A stretch of 11,509 bases of DNA from Burkholderiales bacterium RIFCSPHIGHO2_12_FULL_61_11 (GTDB lineage: Bacteria > Pseudomonadota > Gammaproteobacteria > Burkholderiales > Burkholderiaceae_C): contig MERZ01000408.1 of assembly GCA_001770785.1 (NCBI GenBank), positions 1 through 11,509 of the forward strand. The letters are read 5' to 3'. The notes under the pieces were generated by a model, which had not been told where the DNA came from, ran no database searches, and was given only the letters and a program-made list of their open reading frames with translations. The position numbers and the translations under genes are program-made. Shown piece by piece: positions 6,495-11,509 of this stretch (its first letter is position 1; every line of letters begins with the position of its first letter).

Positions 6495-6502
6495 AAGGAG
6501 GT
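6495..6502 (+). promoter_or_regulatory. Strong ribosome binding site of vanA
   Basis: AAGGAGGT is a near-perfect complement to the 16S rRNA 3' end and lies 7 bases before the ATG at 6510. It is the strongest Shine-Dalgarno in the window, implying high VanA synthesis when the promoter is open. Just upstream, CCTGCA (6463-6468) and TGCAGG (6477-6482) can form a 6-bp hairpin with an 8-base loop. Confidence 0.8.
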
Positions 6503-6509
6503 CATCATC

Positions 6510-7562
6510 ATGTTCCCGAAAAACACTTGGTACGTCGCCTGCACCCCCAATGAGATCGACGAAAAACCGCTGGGCCGCAAGATCTGCGGCGAGAGCATTG
6601 TCTTCTACCGTGGTCAGGAAAATCGTGTCGCCGCCGTCGAGGATTTCTGCCCGCACCGTGGTGCGCCTTTGTCACTGGGTTTCGTATCCGAAGGCAAGCT
6701 GGTCTGCGGCTACCACGGCCTGGAGATGGGTTGCGACGGCAAGACCATCGCCATGCCGGGCCAGCGCGTGCGCGGCTTTCCGGCGATCCGCAGCTACCCC
6801 GTGGTCGAGCGCTATGGCTTCATCTGGGTCTGGCCCGGCGATGCGGCAAAAGCCGATGCCGACAAAATTCCGCACCTCGACTGGTACGACAACCCCGAGT
6901 GGGCCTATGGCGGTGGTTTGTTCCACATCAACTGCGACTACCGCCTGATGATCGACAATCTGATGGATTTGACGCACGAGACCTACGTGCATTCCGGCAG
7001 CATTGGGCAAAAGGAAATTGACGAATCCCCGTGCAAAACCACGATCGAAGGCGAGCAGGTCGTCACCAGCCGTTTCATGAACGACATCATGCCGCCGCCA
7101 TTCTGGAAACTGGCGCTGCGCGGCAACAATCTGGCCGATGACGTGTCCGTGGACCGCTGGCAGATCTGCCGCTTCACGCCGCCGAGCAACGTGATGATCG
7201 AAGTCGGCGTCGCCCACGCCGGCAAGGGCGGCTACGACGCGGCGCCAGAGCACAAGGCTTACGCCGTGGTGGTGGACTTCATCACGCCCGAGACCGAAAC
7301 CTCGATCCACTATTTCTGGGGCATGGCGCGCAAGTTCAACCCCAAGGACAAGGCGCTCACCGCCATCATCCGCGAAGGCCAGGGCAAGATATTCAGCGAA
7401 GACTTGCAGATGCTGGAACTGCAGCAAAAGAACCTGCTGGCGTACCCCGAGCGCGCCCTGCTCATGCTCAACATCGATGCCGGCGGCGTGCAGTCGCGCA
7501 AGATTCTGGACCGTCTGATGGCGCAGGAGCAACCAGGTGCCAGCCCCGCAGCCAGCGCCTGA
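6510..7562 (+). CDS. vanA: Vanillate O-demethylase oxygenase subunit (Rieske non-heme iron)
   Basis: VanA is the terminal oxygenase that hydroxylates the methoxy carbon of vanillate, yielding protocatechuate and formaldehyde, with electrons supplied by VanB. The 350-residue protein begins MFPKNTWYVACTPNEIDEKP, nearly the classical Pseudomonas VanA start. The Rieske [2Fe-2S] cluster ligands are C47 and H49 (CPHRGAPLSLG) and C66 and H69 (CGYHGLEM). The mononuclear iron site is NLMDLTHETYVH (150-161), with H156 and H161 as ligands, the bridging aspartate D153, and D298 (FSEDLQ) as the probable third ligand. The whole sequence, including MPGQRVRGFP and NIDAGGVQSR, follows VanA closely, so vanillate rather than isovanillate or dicamba is the most likely substrate, though specificity is inferred. 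A strong AAGGAGGT sits upstream; vanB follows after 9 bases. Confidence 0.95.
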   Translation: MFPKNTWYVACTPNEIDEKPLGRKICGESIVFYRGQENRVAAVEDFCPHRGAPLSLGFVSEGKLVCGYHGLEMGCDGKTIAMPGQRVRGFPAIRSYPVVERYGFIWVWPGDAAKADADKIPHLDWYDNPEWAYGGGLFHINCDYRLMIDNLMDLTHETYVHSGSIGQKEIDESPCKTTIEGEQVVTSRFMNDIMPPPFWKLALRGNNLADDVSVDRWQICRFTPPSNVMIEVGVAHAGKGGYDAAPEHKAYAVVVDFITPETETSIHYFWGMARKFNPKDKALTAIIREGQGKIFSEDLQMLELQQKNLLAYPERALLMLNIDAGGVQSRKILDRLMAQEQPGASPAASA

Positions 7563-7571
7563 GGACTGACC

Positions 7572-8540
7572 ATGAGCCCCTTATCGACCCTATCGGTCCG
7601 CGTGGCGCGCAAGGCGACGGAGGCCGCCGATATCTGCACCTTCGAGCTGGTGGATGTGGACGGCGGGCCGCTGCCGGCCTTCTCCGCTGGCTCGCATGTG
7701 GACGTGGCCCTGCCCAATGGTCTCACGCGCCAGTACTCGCTGTGCAATGACCCGAAGGAAACCCACCGCTACCTGATCGGCGTGCTGCGCGACCCGGCCT
7801 CGCGCGGCGGCTCGCAAGCGATGCACGAGCAGGTTCAGGAAGGGCAGCTGCTGCAAATCAGCGCTCCGAAGAACCACTTCCCGCTGGCGCACGATGTCCA
7901 GCGTCACCTGCTGCTGGCCGGCGGCATTGGTGTGACACCTATCCTCTGCATGGCAGAAAGGCTGGCTAATGTCGGCGTCGACTTCGAAATGCACTACTGC
8001 ACCCGCTCACCCGAGCGCACTGCTTTCCATCAACGCATTATTGGTTCCAGATTCTCTTCCCAAGTGCAGTTTCACTTCGACGACGGCATTGCCGAACAGA
8101 AACTGGACATCGCCGCGCTGCTGATCCCGCCGGCCAGCGGAGTGCACCTGTATGTCTGCGGGCCGAAAGGCTTCATGGACGCCGTGCTGAACACCGCGCG
8201 TGCGAAAGGCTGGCCCGAGCACCAGCTGCACTATGAGTTCTTCGCCGCCGAAGTGGTGCCGTCAGCGAGTGACGCGAGTTTCGAGGTCAAGCTGGCCAGC
8301 TCGGGCCGGATCATCACGGTGCCGAAGGACCAGACCGTGGTGCAGGCACTTGCCGCCGCTGGCGTCGAGGTGCAGACCGCCTGCGAGCAGGGGGTCTGCG
8401 GCACCTGTCTGACGCGCGTGCTGGAAGGCGTGCCGGACCATAAGGACATGTACCTGACGCCGGAGGAACAGGCCGCCAACGACCAGTTCACGCCCTGTTG
8501 TTCCCGTTCCAAAACGCCGATGCTGGTGCTGGATCTCTGA
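7572..8540 (+). CDS. vanB: Vanillate O-demethylase reductase subunit
   Basis: VanB is the NAD(P)H-dependent flavin/iron-sulfur reductase that passes electrons to the VanA Rieske cluster. The 322-residue protein has the class IA phthalate-dioxygenase-reductase order: flavin-binding barrel (about 5-105) with RQYSLCND (53-60), a nucleotide-binding domain (about 110-225) with LLAGGIGVTPI (114-124) and CGPKGFMDAV (196-205), and a C-terminal plant-type [2Fe-2S] ferredoxin domain (about 236-322). Cluster ligands are C271, C276 and C279 (ACEQGVCGTCL) and C309 (TPCCSRS). The start lies 9 bases after the vanA stop; GAGG overlapping that stop is the likely ribosome site, so the two genes are probably cotranscribed and coupled. 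Confidence 0.94.
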   Translation: MSPLSTLSVRVARKATEAADICTFELVDVDGGPLPAFSAGSHVDVALPNGLTRQYSLCNDPKETHRYLIGVLRDPASRGGSQAMHEQVQEGQLLQISAPKNHFPLAHDVQRHLLLAGGIGVTPILCMAERLANVGVDFEMHYCTRSPERTAFHQRIIGSRFSSQVQFHFDDGIAEQKLDIAALLIPPASGVHLYVCGPKGFMDAVLNTARAKGWPEHQLHYEFFAAEVVPSASDASFEVKLASSGRIITVPKDQTVVQALAAAGVEVQTACEQGVCGTCLTRVLEGVPDHKDMYLTPEEQAANDQFTPCCSRSKTPMLVLDL

Positions 8541-8626
8541 GTTGTCAAGTAAAAGAAGTTTAATTTTTTCTCAACGGATACGACAAGTTTTTAGTGCTGT
8601 TTTAAGTAATTACATAGGAGATAGAC

Positions 8627-9823
8627 ATGGCTACAAATCGAGGTGTTGTTTACGTCGAACAAGGCAAAGTGGAAGTCCGCGCCATCGACTTCCCAAAACT
8701 GCTCAATCCCAAAGGGCGAACGGCCAACCACGGCGTGATCCTCAAGGTGCTAACCACCAACATCTGCGGCTCCGATCAGCACATGGTTCGCGGGCGCACC
8801 ACTGCGCCGGCCGGTTTGGTTCTCGGCCATGAGATCACAGGCGAAGTCATTGAGGCGGGCAAGGACGTCGAGACGGTGGAAGTGGGCGACATCGTCTCGG
8901 TGCCGTTTAACGTTGCGTGTGGGCGTTGCCGTCAGTGCAAGGAGCGTCAAACCGGCGTGTGCCTGACCGTCAATCCGGCACGTCCGGGCGGTGCCTACGG
9001 CTATGTTGACATGGGCGGCTGGGTCGGCGGCCAGGCCGAGTACGTCATGGTTCCCTATGCCGACTTCAACCTGCTCAAATTCCCTGATCGCGCCCAAGCC
9101 ATCGAGAAGATTCGCGACCTGACCTGTCTGTCGGACATTCTGCCCACCGGCTACCACGGCGCCGTGACCGCAGGCGTTGGTCCGGGCAGCACGGTGTATG
9201 TGGCCGGTGCCGGTCCGGTGGGATTGGCGGCGGCAGCATCCGCGCGCCTGTTGGGTGCAGCGGTGATCATTGTTGGTGATGTCAACCCCGCACGCCTCAA
9301 GCATGCGAAGAGCGTGGGTTTCGAGACAGCAGATTTATCCACCGACGTGCCCTTGGCCGACCAGATCGCGCAAATACTGGGCGTTCCAGAAGTGGACAGT
9401 GCCATCGATGCGGTGGGATTCGAAGCCCGTGGTCACGGGCACGAAGGTGCGCAGCATGAGGCACCGGCTACAGTGCTCAACTCATTGATGGAGATTACCC
9501 GTGCGGCGGGCAAGATCGGCATTCCCGGTCTCTATGTCACAGAGGATCCGGGTGGCGTGGACAAGGCGGCGAAGACCGGCTCACTGAGCATCCGGCTAGG
9601 GCTGGGTTGGGCCAAGTCCCATAGTTTCATGACCGGCCAAACACCAGTGATGCAATACAACCGCGCGCTGATGCAAGCCATTTTGTGGGACCGCATCAAG
9701 ATTGCCGACATCGTAGGCGTAAAGGTCATCTCGCTGGATGAAGCACCTGCTGGTTACGCGCAGTTTGATGCGGGCGCTCCCACAAAATTCGTCATCGACC
9801 CGCACAATCAACTGCTCAAGTAG
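8627..9823 (+). CDS. fdhA: Glutathione-independent formaldehyde dehydrogenase
   Basis: This zinc-dependent medium-chain dehydrogenase oxidises free formaldehyde to formate using NAD without glutathione, as in Pseudomonas putida. At 398 residues it has that enzyme's length. Catalytic zinc ligands are C47 (NICGSDQH), H68 (LGHEITGE) and D170 (CLSDILPTGYHGA); the structural zinc is held by C98, C101, C104 and C112 (CGRCRQCKERQTGVC). YVAGAGPVGLAAAA (191-204) is the nucleotide-binding Rossmann glycine motif. The Asp rather than Cys zinc ligand and the long insert with GGWVGGQAEYVMVPYAD distinguish it from glutathione-dependent AdhC/FrmA. AGGAG (8616-8620) sits 6 bases before the ATG. It lies 86 bp after vanB, an AT-rich gap that might hold its own promoter. 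Its role here is to remove formaldehyde released by VanAB. Confidence 0.94.
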   Translation: MATNRGVVYVEQGKVEVRAIDFPKLLNPKGRTANHGVILKVLTTNICGSDQHMVRGRTTAPAGLVLGHEITGEVIEAGKDVETVEVGDIVSVPFNVACGRCRQCKERQTGVCLTVNPARPGGAYGYVDMGGWVGGQAEYVMVPYADFNLLKFPDRAQAIEKIRDLTCLSDILPTGYHGAVTAGVGPGSTVYVAGAGPVGLAAAASARLLGAAVIIVGDVNPARLKHAKSVGFETADLSTDVPLADQIAQILGVPEVDSAIDAVGFEARGHGHEGAQHEAPATVLNSLMEITRAAGKIGIPGLYVTEDPGGVDKAAKTGSLSIRLGLGWAKSHSFMTGQTPVMQYNRALMQAILWDRIKIADIVGVKVISLDEAPAGYAQFDAGAPTKFVIDPHNQLLK

Positions 9824-9938
9824 TGGCGGACCATCACAACGTTCAGAAATCATGATGGACTTGTAGCTGTTGCCTTAGCTGAGGCAGCTTGACGCAGCAA
9901 CGGGTCCATCGATTTCAGCGACTACTCAGCAGGTGTCC
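9824..9938 (+). other. Intergenic region between fdhA and the metF-like gene
   Basis: About 115 bases without a gene. An imperfect hairpin GCTG-tt-GCCT / AGGC-AGC lies at 9866-9888 but is not followed by a T-run, so it is at best a weak terminator or a processing site. AGG (9930-9932) before the ATG at 9939 is a modest ribosome site. No good promoter was seen, so readthrough from fdhA is possible. Confidence 0.35.
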
Positions 9939-11354
9939 ATGCTTTCACTTCGTCTCTGGTCAGTCCGTCATGCCCGTGGCTTGCGCCGGGCGTATGACTA
10001 TTTCTCGCGACTGGCTCCCTTGGCCGCGCCAGTTGCCCGAGCCATTGGCGCGTCAGGTACCGAGGCTTTGTTGCGTCCGTTGGAACGCGGCGCCAAGGGG
10101 TTGCTGTTTGATTGCAGAATGTGCGGCCAATGCGTGCTCTCCGCCACCGGCATGGCCTGCCCCATGAACTGCGCCAAGGAAATGCGCAATGGCCCGTGCG
10201 GCGGTGTGCGCGCCAACGGCCATTGCGAGGTGAAGCCCGAGATGCGCTGCGTCTGGGTGGAGGCCATCGAAGGCACCAAACGCATCGCGCCCGACCACTT
10301 GGACCACCCGACCACGCTGCTGCCCGCAATTGACCAGCGCAAACGCGGCAGTTCCAGCTGGATCCATGTGATTCACGGTAGTCCAGACCCGGCCTTGCAG
10401 CCCCCGGTAGGCGAGCGGATTACCCCCGAAGCACAACAGGGTCCGCTCGAGCGCGCCTGCCGCTCAGGCCGTTTTGTCATCACGGTTGAAGTGGCGCCGC
10501 CTGACTCGGCCGATCCCCAAACCCTGCTGGCGAAGGCGGCCCCGTTCAAAGGCTTGGTGGATGCCATCAACATCACGGACGGCGCTGGCGGCAACTGCCA
10601 CATGTCCAGCGTCGCCGCCTCGGCGATCCTCGCAGCCCACGGCTTTACCCCGGTCTACCAGGTGGCCTGCCGTGACCGCAACCGCATTGCCATCCAGGGC
10701 GACATTCTCGGCGCTAGCGCATTAGGGGTACAAAACATTTTGTGCCTGACAGGCGACGACGTCAGCCAGGGCGACCATCCGCAGGCCAAGCCGGTATTTG
10801 ATCTGGATGCGGTCTCGCTCTTGCACATTGCCCGGGGCATGTGCGACCGCGGCGAATACGCCTCCGGTCGCAAGCTGCAAACACCGCCTGACCTGTTCAT
10901 CGGCGCCACGGCAAACCCCTTTGTGCCGCCCTTTGGCGACCGCATCGCCAACCTGGAGAAAAAAGTCGCCGCCGGTGCCCGTTTCATCCAGACCCAGTTC
11001 TGTTTCGATCTGGCGATGCTGGACGACTTCATGCGCCGGGTCCGCGAGCGCCAACTGCACGAGCGCGCGCACATCATCGTCGGCGTTGGCACCCTGAGCA
11101 GCGCCAAGGCACTGAGCTGGATGGCCAATCATGTGCCAGGCGTCCATGTACCGCCAGCGCTGCTGGCACGCATCGCAGCCGCGGCTGACCAGAAAGCCGA
11201 AGCCAAGCAGATATGCATCGAGACCATCCAGGCGCTGGCCAGCATCGAGGGCGTCGCCGGCGTCCACGTGATGGGCCACAAGAACGAGGATGTCCTCGCC
11301 GAGATCATTGCCGAATGTGGTTTGCGCCGGCAAACCCGTCTGCATTCCGTATGA
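9939..11354 (+). CDS. MetV-MetF fusion: methylenetetrahydrofolate reductase with N-terminal cysteine-rich domain
   Basis: The C-terminal part (about 176-465) is a MetF-type TIM barrel, the flavoenzyme interconverting 5,10-methylene-THF and 5-methyl-THF: VITVEVAPP (180-188, E184 in the catalytic glutamate position), DAINITDGAGG (208-218), NILCLTGDD (266-274, flavin site) and IQTQFCFD (350-357). The first ~110 residues carry eight cysteines (C59, 62, 65, 74, 78, 87, 96, 104) in CRMCGQCVLSATGMACPMNC followed by NGPCGGV, the pattern of the MetV-type domain (Pfam MTHFR_C) that pairs with MetF in acetogens as a separate zinc-binding subunit. Here both are one 471-residue chain, against about 300 for ordinary MetF. 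The ATG at 9939 is chosen over an in-frame GTG at 9933 because AGG at 9930-9932 spaces correctly. A corrinoid gene follows after 28 bp, so it may run toward methyl-THF oxidation. Confidence 0.88.
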   Translation: MLSLRLWSVRHARGLRRAYDYFSRLAPLAAPVARAIGASGTEALLRPLERGAKGLLFDCRMCGQCVLSATGMACPMNCAKEMRNGPCGGVRANGHCEVKPEMRCVWVEAIEGTKRIAPDHLDHPTTLLPAIDQRKRGSSSWIHVIHGSPDPALQPPVGERITPEAQQGPLERACRSGRFVITVEVAPPDSADPQTLLAKAAPFKGLVDAINITDGAGGNCHMSSVAASAILAAHGFTPVYQVACRDRNRIAIQGDILGASALGVQNILCLTGDDVSQGDHPQAKPVFDLDAVSLLHIARGMCDRGEYASGRKLQTPPDLFIGATANPFVPPFGDRIANLEKKVAAGARFIQTQFCFDLAMLDDFMRRVRERQLHERAHIIVGVGTLSSAKALSWMANHVPGVHVPPALLARIAAAADQKAEAKQICIETIQALASIEGVAGVHVMGHKNEDVLAEIIAECGLRRQTRLHSV

Positions 11355-11382
11355 ATTTTTGACCCCCCAGGAGACTAGAACC

Positions 11383-11509
11383 ATGAATGACATGAACGAG
11401 CAGGAAAAACAGCTGGTCGAATGGCTGTCCGACATGAACGAAGATGATGCCTTGGCCCTGTCCAACAAGATGCTGTTCGAGGAAGGCGCCGACCCCCTGC
11501 GCGTGCTGG
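11383..11509 (+). CDS. Probable corrinoid (cobalamin-binding) methyltransferase protein, N-terminus only
   Basis: Only 42 codons are present before the right edge. The start ATG (11383) has AGGAG at 11369-11373, nine bases upstream. The peptide is acidic and helical (MNDMNEQEKQLVEWLSDMNE), then EEGADPLRVL (33-42), which resembles the GxDPxxxL segment of the methionine-synthase-type helical cap that precedes the B12-binding domain in MtaC/MtbC/MtvC-like corrinoid proteins. The decisive DxHxxG cobalt-ligand motif would lie outside the window. The preceding MetV-MetF gene, 28 bases away, supports the call. It could instead be another small helical protein. Confidence 0.55.
   Translation, partial: MNDMNEQEKQLVEWLSDMNEDDALALSNKMLFEEGADPLRVL

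Noticed and set aside
6672..7532. 286-codon open frame on the - strand
   Set aside because: Antisense shadow of vanA; composition is typical of a complementary frame and there is no recognisable domain or ribosome site.
10722..11468. 248-codon open frame on the - strand
   Set aside because: Overlaps the well-supported MetF barrel on the other strand and has no family character.

Overview
The window looks like chromosomal DNA of a betaproteobacterium, most likely Burkholderiales/Comamonadaceae. The reasons are the lptG-lptF / pepA-holC arrangement, the style of the branched-chain-amino-acid-type binding protein, and a VanA/VanB pair of classical proteobacterial type. The family assignment is inference from protein similarity recalled by eye, not from a search. 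No rRNA, tRNA, CRISPR array or intact insertion sequence was seen.

Left part (1-4139) is housekeeping DNA. lptG (cut by the left edge) and lptF run leftward and encode the inner-membrane permease pair of the lipopolysaccharide export ABC transporter. They diverge across a 61-bp AT-rich gap from a rightward set: pepA (leucyl aminopeptidase), holC (DNA polymerase III chi subunit) and a small helical protein of unknown function. The lptF/lptG, pepA/holC and holC/small-ORF junctions are all ATGA overlaps, so each set is probably translationally coupled.

Middle part (4140-5892) is a transition zone. A solitary periplasmic binding protein of the LivK/LivJ type, with no transporter genes beside it, ends at a textbook intrinsic terminator. 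After it lies a short, internally deleted and frameshifted remnant of a type I restriction-modification methylase gene (hsdM), then about 160 bp of unassigned sequence with small palindromes.

Right part (5893-11509) is a one-carbon/aromatic demethylation cluster, all rightward: a MarR-family regulator, vanA and vanB (oxygen-dependent vanillate O-demethylase), fdhA (glutathione-independent formaldehyde dehydrogenase), a 471-residue protein that fuses a cysteine-rich MetV-like domain to a MetF-type methylenetetrahydrofolate reductase, and the start of a probable corrinoid protein running off the right edge. Two 16-bp palindrome-like sites lie just before vanA, one over a good -10 hexamer, and are the likely operator.

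How the genes fit together: VanAB converts vanillate to protocatechuate plus formaldehyde, and FdhA oxidises the formaldehyde to formate. The MetV-MetF fusion and the corrinoid protein suggest a second, oxygen-independent methyl route (methyl-ether to corrinoid to tetrahydrofolate, then oxidation of methyl-THF), of the kind known from acetogens. Finding both chemistries side by side is the most interesting feature of the window; whether the second route is complete depends on genes beyond the right edge.
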